Positions 10,401 to 22,519 of a stretch of 64,000 nt of DNA are shown in pieces. Position 1 is the first letter of the stretch; each line of letters begins with the position of its first letter. The notes beneath the pieces were generated by a model. It was not told the origin of the DNA and did not search any database. It worked only from the letters and a program-made list of their open reading frames with translations. The stretch covers positions 20,133,928-20,197,927 of the forward strand of contig OZ022513.1 in assembly GCA_963989385.1 (NCBI GenBank), written 5' to 3'. The DNA comes from Ctena decussata (taxonomy: Eukaryota > Mollusca > Bivalvia > Lucinida > Lucinidae). The position numbers were made by a program, and so were the translations under genes.

Positions 10401-11090
10401 GTCCTGAAAATGCATTTCTAACACAAAACTAAGCAACAAATAACATATTTTGTTGGTCTCAGAAACCAGTCTTTCAAGATTTTGAGAAAAAGTAAACAGG
10501 AACATCTATTAGAAGTAGTGTCAGTTAATCAGAAAAATTTACAGATCACAACCCAAAGGTAGTATTTTTTCTCTCGCTTCGTTATTATCAATATCATCTC
10601 AGCCGTACCCACACTGGCCCTGCAAAATGACTGAAATAATGAAATACTGTTGAAAAGGCTGTACACCCCAGCCCCAACCCTACCCCAAAACAACAAAATC
10701 ATCAATCTACCGCATTTCTTCCAATAAACAGTACACATCCCTTCTCTTAAGAATGCCCTCCCTCAGTTTTTCTGTGAAAAAAGTTGCCGAATTCAGAATA
10801 ATTTGCTATTAAATAATTTATTTATAACCCAGGTTTTGTCTCACAATGCCATTTATGGGACTCATGAAGTGCAATGCCCCCAAGATGTTTATTAGAAGAA
10901 ATTCATTATTCATAAGTCTAAAACGTTTTTCTAATCTGCTGCTCCAAGCGAAAGAAAATTTAATTATTCTAATAGCCCTTTCCCTCTTGCATCATCTGTG
11001 CCTTACTTCTGAGCTGCCTTATCTTGTCTACCGGCAAATCTGCCTGTAATCTACCGTGGTGACCCAAAATATCGCAACACGCATGCCCGA

Positions 11091-11159
11091 GCAAACAGTG
11101 TAGACCCAGATCAGACTGCTCCTAGAGGAGCAGTCTGATCAGAGTCTGCACTGTTTGCT
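11091..11159. mobile_element. 69 bp palindromic mini-element
   Basis: GCAAACAGTGTAGACCCAG and its mirror around CTCCTAGAGGAG. A sister copy is at 15150-15216. Confidence 0.6.
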
Positions 11160-11559
11160 ATTCCATCAGCATTTGTTTTGATACAATCAATATCGTTATG
11201 TTTGCTGTATCATTGTCTGATGTTTGTCGTATCTAGTTAAGGTGTCCCAACATTATGAGGTAAATGTGGTAAAATCTGGCATAAAATCATATTGATTTTC
11301 AAGAGATGATTAGAAAATGATGAACAAACATGGCTCAAGAAAAGCCAAAACTTGAGGAATAACCAAACGTGTTGTCAGGAGTTTTCACCATGGGCGTCCA
11401 TAAATGGGTTTTCTTCTACCAGTAACTGTTGTCTCACAACAAATAAATTCCTAGCTGCCACCTAGCTGTTGTTTACAGTATCACAGCCAGGGTAGACCCA
11501 TAGTTGATTAAACACTGGTTTACTGCACTTAGCAATACAGAGTTCAAATCCTGCTAGGA

Positions 11560-11726
11560 GCGGCTGTAGTGTAGTGGATACCACTCCAGACTACCAATCC
11601 AGGGATCTCAAGATCGATCCCCCGCTTCTCTGGTCTTTCCGACCAAACTTTAAACAGAGGTCCCATCTCCATATGACCTCGTTGTTGGTGGGACGTTACA
11701 CCCGAGTTCACTCACTCACTCACTCA
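11560..11726 (+). mobile_element. tRNA-related SINE with CTCA tail
   Basis: Box A-like GTAGTGTAGTGGATACC and box B-like AGATCGATCCCCC are followed by GGTGGGACGTTACACCC and a (TCAC)n tail. This is a frequent layout for molluscan SINEs. Confidence 0.6.
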
Positions 11727-12049
11727 AATCCTGCTAAGTCATCAGGACCAGGAATTCTTCACATCATAAATGGATTCCACCGCAAAAATTGCAGCCCTCA
11801 TTCATTATCATCCCACCATCATCTCAACATGCCTGGAATACTGTGTAATGGGATGTATTATAAAACTGCAAACAGGGAACATATGTATGCACAATTGAAT
11901 TTAACAATTTATAGTATATATGTATTGTTATCAGACAATCTTATTATTGCGTTGTAATAAGGAAGTCCCAGGGGGAAAGTTTCACTAAAATGCAGTAAAA
12001 CAGAATTGAGGAAAATAACCTTGCCTCAAATATTAAAACAACAGGAAAA

Positions 12050-13325
12050 CTAGACATGTTTTTCAGAGAAAAACTTATGTCCCCCATCAGCCCATTTCCC
12101 ATCCCCTATGAATATAAAGCATGTACAAGTAAAATATCTAGGCAAGTTTGGAGAAAATCCATCCACTGGTTCTCAAGATATCCTAGATATATGACTATGT
12201 CCTTGAAAAATGGGTCAAGGTCACCAAATACTAAACATGTCTTAAACCTGTCACAACAATATATTCATACAAGTCTGATGAATATCTGTCAATTGGATCA
12301 AGATAGAACTATTTTTTAAGAGAAAAAATAAACATTGCTATGTTAGCTTTTGACCTTGAAAATGGGGTCACGGTAATCAAAACACAGTAAACTCTTGAGA
12401 TCTTCCCAAAAGTATATCTATGAAAGTAAAGTGGAAATCAAGCCAAAGGCTAATGAGATCTATCAACTTCAGTGAAATTTTCACATATCTAAGTCCTCCT
12501 GTGACCTTGAAAATGAGGTCAAGGTCACCAGAATCTGATCAGCTCTTAAGCTAGTCCCAGTGATGTTTCCATGCAAGTTTGGTGAAATTCCATCTATTGG
12601 TCCATGAGATACTATGGGTACGGGAAATTGCCATGTAAGTCCTCCAGTGACCTTCAGAATGAGGTCAAGGTCACCAAAATCTATTTAGCTCTCAAGCTAG
12701 TCCCAGTGATGTATCCAAGCAAGTTTGGTGAAATTCCATCTATTGGCTCATGAGATATTGTGGAAATAGGAAATTGTCATCTCAGTCCTCTAGTGACCTT
12801 GAAAATGAGGTCAAGGTCACCAAAATCTAATTGGCTCTTAAACTTGTCCCAGTGATGTATCCATGCAAGTTTGATTATTCCATCCATTGGTTCAGGAGAT
12901 ATAGTGGGTACATGAAATTGTCATCGAAGTCCTCCAGTGACCTTGAAAATGAGGTCAAGGTCACCAAAATCTAATCAGCTCTTAAACTTGTCCCAACGAT
13001 GTATCCATGCAAGTTTGATGAAATTCCATCTACTGGTTCAAGAGATATCGCGCACGCAAAGTGGGTACATGAAATTGTCATCTAAGTGCTCCAGTGACCT
13101 TGAAAATGAGGTCAAGGTCACCAAAATCTAATCAGCTCTTAAACTGGTCCCAATGATGTATGCATGCAAGTTTGGTGAAATTCCATCCATTGGTTCAAGA
13201 GATATTGCGCATGCAAGAAACTGTCATGCCGACGCCAACGCCCGGGATCTGCACTGAAAACAATATGTCCCCCCCCCCCCCCCCCCCCCGCCCCCATCAC
13301 CTTTGGTGGGGGGACATAACAAGAG
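12050..13325 (-). mobile_element. TATGTCCCC-type pearl-like array with Helitron-like 3' end
   Basis: Read on the minus strand it begins TTATGTCCCCCCACCAAAGG, a hairpin broken by a long G-run, then GCGTTGGCGTCGG. It continues as about seven tandem units of roughly 150-190 bases with GGTGACCTTGACCTCATT. It ends GTTTTTCTCTGAAAAAC, a perfect 7 bp stem, then ATGTCTAG. A hairpin followed by CTAG is the classic Helitron 3' signature. The ORFs across it are artefacts. Confidence 0.65.
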
Positions 13326-13391
13326 ACGTCACCAAACAGCAAAGCTTGCAATACATGTTCAGTGCATATTAATCCTGAGTGACTTTGGGTG

Positions 13392-13683
13392 CAGTGTTCT
13401 CCCCAGACTATTTAGGAATGTCGCTTGCAACATGCCTTTATGTTCAAATTAACTTTGCAACATGCCTTAATTTCCAATGAAAATTTATAAAAATTCTACA
13501 ATTTTCATTTCTTAGCCAGTAAATGCATCAAGGATCATCAGTGAATTATTTATAATGTAAACTTAGGCTAATTTTGAAAAAGCATTGCTATTTTAAGGAT
13601 TTTAAAAATTGATCAGCAAGTAAATATCTGTGTGCTTTGTGCTAAAAGCGACAAGCCTTTTAGCATTTCTGGGGAGAATACTG
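13392..13683. mobile_element. CAGTGTTCTCCCC-TIR element
   Basis: Ends CAGTGTTCTCCCCAGA and TCTGGGGAGAATACTG. Subterminal GTCGCTTGC and GCGACAAGC also face each other. hAT-like ends; no clear duplication. Confidence 0.55.
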
Positions 13684-13849
13684 GGGTACATCACTAACAA
13701 AGCATCTTTACCTTAGAAAATTTTATGTCACAAGGCTTCACACATATGTAATATGTTAAACTAGAAATTGTATAATAAGAAACATCCAAACAACGTAAAC
13801 ATGCCAACACATTCCACTCCCCATTTATTAGAAAAGTCCTTATAATATT

Positions 13850-14041
13850 ATGACCTTGAAATTGGTTACATAATAAAGGCCACCAACCCTTTCTGCTCTA
13901 ATTTGGTTTGTTCCAATGATGTATCCATACAGGTTTGGTCAAAATTTCAAGAGATATTACTTTGTTTTTAGGGAAAGTCCTCCTGTGACCTTGAAAAGGG
14001 GTTTAGGTCAACCAAGCCTAATCAGCGTTTTGATTTATCCT
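13850..14041 (-). repeat. worn monomers of the TATGTCCCC-type array
   Basis: The text CCAATGATGTATCCATACAG and GTGACCTTGAAAAGGGG matches the units at 12050-13325 with more differences. It is a detached older piece. Confidence 0.45.
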
Positions 14042-15149
14042 AAAATGCGTGTAGTTGAAGTAGGGTGAAGAATCGTTTTTGCGAAAATTTATCAGTTTCA
14101 CAATGCTCCCCTAGGAAAATTCTTTCCTTTAAGAGCAGGCCCCTTTTGGAAAGGTTTTGTTGCTCAGGGAAGAAAACAGGATGCCACAAAAGGTGCCCCC
14201 CCTTTGAAACAAGAATTCCGCGGAATGCAGTGTCTCGCCTGTCAGCACTTTGTGAAACTGACCTAAACGCAAAAACCCGATAAAAGTTTACGCAGCTGAC
14301 GCCGCCACCGCCGATGACACCGGAAAAGCAATACCTATGGCTTGCTTCTGCTTCGCAGGCGAGACAAAAATATAGGAAAAACACTGCAGTGTGTCTATAC
14401 ACATTAAAGCCAATCTACCATTTTCTTCTGTCATTCCTACAAGTAGCCTTGCAAAACTAAATGTACCTAAATAATTTCCTGAAAATCAAACAATACAAGA
14501 TCTATGTCCCAATCCAGGAAGATTTTCACATCACATCATAAAGTACGTATGATTCAAATTTATGCAATGATTGTTACAGAAAACAAAGAAAATACAAACT
14601 TACATATTAGACACTTTTGAAATTCAAAAAAACTTCTCAACTGACAATTAAAACAGAAACTGCTGTATTCAAATTTGTGAATTTATATATAGTCCCATTC
14701 AGAGCCTACGTCAGTCAACAAACTCATGACCTCTTCCTAGTATTATTTGCAAATATTATTATGAGTGTTTTAATATTAGCAAACTGATTCAAATCAGGTG
14801 ATTTTTAAGTCTTTAACTCTTTGAACCCTTAATATTCAGTCACAAATACCAAACAAAATAGTGCAGATCCAGATCGAAGGTTTGCACTGCAACTCACAGG
14901 CAGTCAGTCAACAATCAGCTTTACAAAATACTCTGATAGTAACAATGGACCTGTCCACATATTAAGATGGGAGAGTCCAAACAGAAATTAAAACCACTAG
15001 GACTGAGGTGTCCAAAATATATTCACACAGTAAAAATTCTCAAAATTAGGACACCAAAATATTTATTGTAACAGTCCATAAAATAGGCGGTAATTTAAAT
15101 TTTACAACTTAATAATACATGTACACCCAACTGATGCAGATAGGTCAGA

Positions 15150-15216
15150 GCAAACACTGTAGACCCTGATCAGACTGCTCCTAAGGAGCAGTCTGATCTG
15201 GGTCTGCAATGTTTGC
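15150..15216. mobile_element. 67 bp palindromic mini-element
   Basis: GCAAACACTGTAGACCCTG with its mirror around CTCCTAAGGAG; same family as 11091-11159. Confidence 0.6.
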
Positions 15217-16404
15217 TCAGGCCCATCCACTCAGAATTTTTATGGTAACAGGTAACTTAAGCTGTATTTGTCAACAACTTGTTGTTGAAGTACGGTAATC
15301 CTTTCATAGACTTAAAACTCAACCTACCATATAGACTTATAACCATACAATTTAACCGTACAATTTAACCATTCAAAAACAAGTGAGGTGATCCTGTTGA
15401 GTTCCAACGGCATTGGTCATAACAGAATAACATGGCTGAGACGATTACCATTTCCGGTATGTTTGTCCAAATCTCAAAGACCGGGGAGTATATGGCTGTT
15501 TTTCTAGCAGGTAATAATGTTAAATTATTCATAACCATGTTGAGGTAATCAATTATCCCCAAATATTCATAGAAATCTAACTCCTAGACTGGCTATGTGT
15601 AAAGTGTATAATGTGGCTTTGTGTAAAGTGTATAATGTATAACAGTTTTGATCACAGCTGCCCAAATCATTTTCACAGTCCTAGTTTGACTGGGATTCAT
15701 TTAATTTTTCTCCTTCAAAACACTATATTGGTGGGTTTCAAACTTCTCATGTAAAACGTTAAAAAAAAAAAGACAGGAAACAAAATTATTTTCCAGAATT
15801 TATCTCCAAGAATTTCAGGTTGTGGGCAAGACTTCCAAGACTATCAGCTTGCCCCCGCAAATTTAACCCATGTTGGGCAAGTGGGCAAGTGCTTATTTTT
15901 AACACTAAAAATGTATCCATTCAACGTAAAATACAACCTTTGCAATGTACAGCCTTTTGCATGCATTTACATTACATAGACAGCGAATGACTTTATGCAA
16001 AAGCCAGTCTACTCTATTGGCAGACATTTGCTATTTGCTTATTACAAACTGTATTTCACCTTTGCCTGATAGGATGTTTATGGCAAAGTCCATAACTGCT
16101 TTTTTTATGAACTTGGTATTTTATCTTTGACAGTCCTAATATGTTTTGTGCCAAAGTCCAAAAATCATGTAGATACAACATTAGTTAATGACTAAAAACT
16201 GAGATCAGAGAAATAAATATCAGGAACATCAGTACACATTTTCCAGGAATGTGTGTTTCCCTTGTCAACACATTGTCACAAAACAACTAAGCAAGAAAAA
16301 TTGATAAAATTTTATGCAGCTGACAATGAAAAAGTATATAAATACCTACATAATATGCTTCTGTTAGTCCCAGCTAGGTGGGACAGCCTAAATGACAAAC
16401 GTCA

Positions 16405-16606
16405 CAGAGCTCTAGATAAGAAGGGTATTTCATGATAATTGAGGGATAATTTTCTTTATTTCTCATTGAAACCATATGTTGTGACCCCTCATCTGAACCG
16501 TCTCGTCGAGACGGTTCAGATGAGGGGTCACAACATATGTTTTTATCCAGAATTAACAAAAATTACCCCTAATTATCACCAAATACTCCCTCTTATCTAG
16601 GGCTCT
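16405..16606. mobile_element. hairpin MITE (GAGCTCTAGATAAG family)
   Basis: A 202 bp palindrome from CAGAGCTCTAGATAAG to CTTATCTAGGGCTCT, centre GTCTCGTCGAGAC. Confidence 0.75.
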
Positions 16607-16840
16607 TATGTCAATATAACAATATGAAATGAACTTATATTATCTACTATCATAAAATATCTATGTTTATCTTACTGATGATATCATGACCCAGCTAAAT
16701 GATGAGTTTAATGGGACCATTAAGGACTCATAATCTACCATATATGCGGACTCTCATATCTTGAACACCGGTATTTCTAAGCATTAAATATATAGTTTGG
16801 GCTCATTTCTTTCTATATTCTTTGCATTATAACTCCTGCT

Positions 16841-16918
16841 ATCTCAAACTACTGGTAAATCAAAGTAAATTTTCTGAGACCAGAAAATTTACTATGAGTT
16901 ATCAGTAGTTTGAAATGA
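16841..16918. repeat. short inverted repeat
   Basis: ATCTCAAACTACTGGTAAAT with its mirror, joined by CTGAGACCAG. A MITE centre is likely. Confidence 0.5.
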
Positions 16919-17096
16919 ACCTTCACTTTGAGATATCAAAAGTTGACTAATTCACAATTAAAGATTTGGACAGACTGCCTGAGAAAGTAGTGTAGATCCA
17001 GTATAGATTCTTCCTTAGAGTCTACCCTGCTTCTGAAGAGCTTTTTGTACATCAACTGATAGGAAAAGAATGAACTTGGTTTAAATTCAAAGACCA

Positions 17097-17202
17097 GTCA
17101 AAGGACTAGGTGTAGGTTAGGCCTATATACATATTTTTGTCCTCTCCTCTATATGAGAGGACAAAAAGTAGGCTGAGCCTACGATAAGTCCAATCCTTTG
17201 AC
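17097..17202. mobile_element. 106 bp hairpin MITE
   Basis: Ends GTCAAAGGACTAGG and CCAATCCTTTGAC; the inner TTTTTGTCCTCTC and GAGAGGACAAAAA arms are perfect. Confidence 0.55.
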
Positions 17203-17209
17203 TTATATA

Positions 17210-17447
17210 TGAGCCGTGACACAATAAAGTAGCATGTGCTCCCAGCAAAGACTCAGATCAGCTTGGGCATCCGCCCAGTCTGATCAGTCTTCGCTGTTGG
17301 CATGGAGGTAGCTTAGACCCTTAGCTATGCTTAAAGTGCACAGCAACCAGTCTAAAGACTCTGATCCGACTTTTCGGATGTCTAGGCAGATCTTGGGCTT
17401 TGCTGGGCACATGTGCCACTTTGTTGATTATGTCATGTTGAGGCTCA
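17210..17447. mobile_element. GAGCC-type MITE
   Basis: Same family; ends TGAGCCGTGACAC and TGTTGAGGCTCA. Confidence 0.55.
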
Positions 17448-17720
17448 ATTATGAACATGTTGTGAAGGAATTTATAATAGTTTTTAAAACAAAAATATTC
17501 TAAGATGGCAAAATCCATGACAAAATTAAGCTGAATTGATACACACTGTAACATTCAGTGGAGAGCAATTCTGCTGCCCTTTCCAATGGCAGTCAAATTT
17601 TTAAAGCAAAGAATTTGCACCCTGAATGAGCAAATTTTTTCCTTTCAGAGTCAGTAGATTCCATTTGGAAGGGCTCTGCAGATAGGAAGTCATAAAAGTT
17701 GTCTCTCTTGAATCTTGATT

Positions 17721-18008
17721 ACAGGCTGGGATCCAGACCACCACGTACTGGTGGGGCTCTGGATAACTACCTGGTGGGGCTGCGAGGGGGGGGGGGGGGG
17801 GGGGGGGGGCTTGAACATATATGACATAATTAAAGATCAGTTTGATGAAATTTTTTGATAATGTCATTTTTGCCTTGAAATATATGTTGTGACATCTCAT
17901 TAGAATCGCCTCACCGAGGCGATTCTAATTAGATGTCACAACATATATTTTAATCTAACTACACGGATAAATTATCTCAAACTGTATCAGATACTCCTTA
18001 TTATCTGG
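17721..18008. mobile_element. hairpin MITE, diverged subfamily with poly-G
   Basis: The palindrome core AATCGCCTCACCGAGGCGATT (17908-17928) and CAACATATA flanks match the family. The left side carries CAGACCACCACGTACTGG and a long G run (about 17786-17810). A second, broken copy with the same words lies at about 19080-19300. Confidence 0.55.
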
Positions 18009-18440
18009 ATGCCTACATTATATTATACATAACACATAGGCCCAGATGGCGGGGCTGAAGCCCCAAAGCCCACCCCCTGGATCCCGGGCAGTTGATTAAG
18101 TCTTTCAGAGATAGGGGCAGGGGGCAGACTTGACTGTGATTGTGTTCAACATAGCATGAAAAGCAAGCCATGCTGTAGTTTCGGAGCCTAGAATCATGAA
18201 TCTCAAGCTTATCTCAAGCCTATCTGAAGATTCAAATTAAAAAGTGTATGAGAAAGTCTCTGAAAAACAGAGTTAAACACAGTGGATAGATATAAATGTT
18301 GCTATTTTCACAGCATGAGCATTCACATAGTGCCGTATGTGTTCCACATAGAGAAACTGTCCTGTATGAATTTTTTTTTTCATGAATATGAGGAAATACG
18401 TACAGAAAAATTTGGTGCATACATTACTGCCAATACTTAC

Positions 18441-18650
18441 CAGTATGCGAGCCACATGTGTAACCTGATCTATAGTATGTAGTCTAAATATTGCAGACAA
18501 ACATATAAATTGAAGGTCCAATTTCATTTCTAAATTTGGAATATGTATTGTCATATTTGTATCTGACAGACAGTGCTGAATGCACTCTGGATGTTGCAAA
18601 TTTGCACCATGACAGAGCAAAAATGCGAAGTGCAGGTCATTAACCAAGCC
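18441..18650 (-). CDS. possible internal exon of an unidentified gene
   Basis: This 210 nt stretch is open in one frame (70 codons, phase 0 at both ends), with a GCCCATAG acceptor and a strong GTAAGTATT donor. It reads NDLHFAFLLCHGANLQ, HPECIQHCLSDTN, then LDLQFICLSAIFRLHTI and THVARIL. The mixed helix-like composition looks protein-coding, and HFAFLLCHGANL is ankyrin-like, but I do not recognise the family. The acceptor lies close to a repeat, so it may be a fossil. Confidence 0.3.
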
Positions 18651-21422
18651 CTATGGGCGAGGCAAATAAATCCAGCTGCCCATGACAACTTTTTCTGGGC
18701 AAGTAAAATATTCTCTTTCTTGCCCAGAAAAAAATATAAGCTGTACTGGGTCCAAGGGAAAACTGAAATTTTTACCATATTGTAGCAGAAGCTATATACC
18801 CAACAAGTTGATCAAATTTTGATTTGTCAGGTCCTGAGTGGCAGGTGCACATGTATGCCGGACAGGACAAAAATATACCAAGCTGCAATTCAATTACCAT
18901 GATTAATAATCATAGACCCTCTTGACTTGTGCAGAGGATTCAGTTACTAAGTTTATTTTTCTTGAAAGGGCAAGGGACAAGGCTTGCTTTCCTGATCGAA
19001 GGTCCTGGTGCATGATTGTCTTTTGGACTTACCACCAGCTGACCGGTAAACGATTATGATTCTGATTGGGTGTAACAGGCCCAGATCCAGACCACCACAT
19101 ACTGGTGGGGCTCTTGTTAAATGTTGAACTGGGAAATGCATGTGTGTGTGTGTCACAGTGTGTGTGTGTGTGTGGGGGGGGGGGGGGGGATGGGGGGGAG
19201 GCAGTGGATTTGAAAATATAGGATCAATTTGATTAGACTTTTTGCTAATGACTTTTGTGTTGTGATATCTCATTAGAATTGCCTCACTGAGTAATCGAAT
19301 ATAAGATGTTTCTGTTGACTCAAGAGTAACATGCCATTACACCTATTGGTTTACTCACATTCTCAACATTTAATCAAGCCAGTCAAGCTTTAGTGGATGC
19401 ATTTGAATCTCCCTTTTTTCAGGTCTGGTTTTATGTAGTTGGGGTCCAGCACTGGAAAGGGTCAGCGTTTGCGTTTGCGCCAAAAAATGCGTCTGGGACG
19501 GGATTTAACTAGTGCGGGATGCAAAAATACCGCCTGCGTTCGCCAGTCAAGCTGCTTTTAAGTTCAAAGACGCCGACAAGACATCTTGGTACATGTAGCT
19601 CGATATGGTGCTAATTTTATCTATTACTGGAGATGAATAGGTGGAATTATGTAATCTCTATGCACTGCATGCAGGCCACTTCAGACTCTCACTAATAGAG
19701 AAATGAATATCAACTTTTCTCGATATTTTTGACGATTTCATGTCCATAATTGAAATAAATATCGTAGAAAGTGCTATACTCCAGTAGATATAATCGAACA
19801 CGCGGATCTATTTATCGCCATTACACCCGATAATATGTGTATTGACTGTGTAGTGTCGGGAGAAAACACATCGGGATGTTAAAACTTTGTTTTATCTATT
19901 TATATATGGTTTATTTCTCCATAAAAGGTTGGTAATGATGAATAAATATTGTAACTGTTGCAATTCGTTTAGATTGCATCTTATATCAATTTTTTTTGCC
20001 TTTTATATTTAGGAAAAAAAAACGAAAAATAATGTCCATCGTAATGTTGGTCGGACTTAATCACCAAAATGGACCCAGTCGAATTTTAAAATATTTACAT
20101 TCATTTCTCACTAATTCATATTTTAAAGTATTCTGTGTGCCCTCTAGTCTCTAGTGCAACATCAATTATAGTCCAGTCTCATGGTACCAAGGGTTCCATG
20201 ATACCAAGGTAAATTGGATCTGGCTTTGTTATGAAACTTAAACCATCTGCTATGCCTTGATTTTACTATATTGATAAAGTAGGGGGATGCTACTTTGTAC
20301 TACAAAATAATTTATAAGATAATTAGGATATGTATCTGAATAAATATCAAATAAAGTAAAAAATTGGAGAAACTGATTTCTCAACTTTTCCAGCCACCAC
20401 CAGTACTATACAATTGTTGATATTTAATGTCAGCAATAATTCTCAATTCAACTTTTGCTATTGAATAATTCAACATACCCTTCCCTTAAAAATGCAAATA
20501 GAAATTACAACTTGAATGTATGCTTATTTATTTTTGGAGTGATTTATATATGGGCAGCCAATAAGCCTTAAAACTGAAAATAGCATAAATTTACACAAAT
20601 TATTTTGATTGGAAATCAGCAAACTGGCTGCAACTGTCCCAACATTCATTTCTCATCCAAATACCTTTAAAGTTACTCTTACAAATAATTTTTGCTTGGT
20701 GAAACTACATTATGAGATAACCACACAGTCCAAGTAAATATTATACACCATATGAATAATGGAGGAAATTTTAAATATGCCATTTCCAGATTCCAAATGG
20801 TCAAAAACACCTTTATCAAAAGTTTTTTTGAGTTCCAATAAGACTGATAATAACCATTAATATCTTACCTGAAACAGTGTGAAATATCAATATTTTTTAT
20901 CATGTTAGCTTTACAAATTTGATAGCTTTCTGTTTGCCTTGGTATCATGAAACTGTATTCTGACAGGAAATTAGTTTGCATGACTTTGTTCGAGTCCTGC
21001 TTGTAAATAATAACAGGATTTATATGAACATTAAACTTTAATATAACTTAGAACATGGTTTGTTGAAAATACTACTGTGCACCAATTAATGCAGTGTTGC
21101 ACACAGAATGTGTAGTCTCACTTTAAACAGTAAGTACCTTGGTACCATGGAATTCCTGGCTATACGTATTAGTCAAAATACTCTGTCACAAATTCTTATA
21201 TAAACATCTAATTACCTTTCTCTCGAGACTTGAAGCGATTGAAGAACACAAAAATTCCTGATTCTTTATTTCATAGGATCATGACCAACATTTCATCCAT
21301 ATTAAAGAAATGTGTAGATCTGCATGTATCAAGTTGTGAAACGGAATCAGGATGTATCTAGTTAAGATGATACATGTAATTCATAAGTAGGAACTGGAAT
21401 TAATAGATGCGTGCATGTTGAG

Positions 21423-21589
21423 CAGTGGCGGATCCAGATGGGGGTTCTGGTGGCTAAAACAAACCCCCTCTACAGCCTGAATTATTTCATTTTCATGGGG
21501 AATTTCAGCAAAAATTGATCGAAATGCACAAATCAACCCCCCCTCAGCTAATTTGAACCCCCTATCCAAAATTCCTGGATCGGCCCCTG
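21423..21589. mobile_element. CAGTGGCGGATCCAG-type MITE
   Basis: Ends CAGTGGCGGATCCAGA and CCTGGATCGGCCCCTG, a common marine-invertebrate hAT-like MITE layout with C-rich subterminal tracts. Confidence 0.6.
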
Positions 21590-22519
21590 TTGAATCAAAA
21601 TATCTAAGAAAGCAGCTGGATATAGGAAAAATATGGGTCCATTCCGGTGATTTAGTCCCGATCCTCTGACGTTACGTTGCGCTTCACAAAGCACTAAGAA
21701 GCTACAGAGGGCCATGTGTACAGGTCTACCGGTGATTAGGCCCATTCCAGTAAAATTACACATTGCATTGGAAATAACCGGCAGTATCCAGGGTGGCACT
21801 CACATCCACTTGTTTCGTAACAAGAAAAAGAGCCCACCTTCTATCTGGGCTTTTTTCTATAATGCAAGTTCCAGCTGAGTGCAGTGACCAGCCTCCCAAA
21901 ACAAAGCAAATTAGAAATCAATAATCATGTCAATGTTTCCGATGCAAATTCCATAAAAAGTGAGTCCATTAACTTTAAGCCATATTCATGAATGTAAGCA
22001 CTATATACATGCAAATCAAATGAACATTTTACACCACCTACCTTTTACCGACACACATGATAGTAAATTATTTAATGGGGCCAAACTTTCTGGGTCATTT
22101 ATTTTTCCTGAGCCCAACAACTCCTTAACAGGAATGCCATGCACTAAAATATAGTGCCAAAGGTTTGTCTGATAAAGTGATGGTATTTTTTCCATGTGAT
22201 ATAGATCACATATTTTTTACCAAGAAAACGATTTTGTCAATGATAAAACATAAGCTGAAGAGAAATGATGAAGAAGTGATATGGAATTCACATTTTAAGA
22301 AAACTTGCTATTATATTCCTACGCAATTAAACAGAAACGACCATTAATGATTCGACAATTCAATTAATTTCTCCAACTAGGATGGAGTTTGTAGAGTGGA
22401 GCCCGTTGCACCAGATAACAAAACAGGAGTTATAAGAGTCAGCCCAAAAGATTCACAATACAATTTAATGAATAATGAATGGAACTGTCATGAAAGAGAA
22501 GATTTGCGTCTGTCTATGG

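Noticed and set aside
12937..13372. Several 64-70 codon frames on both strands
   Set aside because: They are translations of tandem units and a poly-C tract in the pearl-like array.
14065..14402. Overlapping frames of 72 and 120 codons
   Set aside because: Both strands are open over the same bases and neither shows a motif or splice context that I trust.
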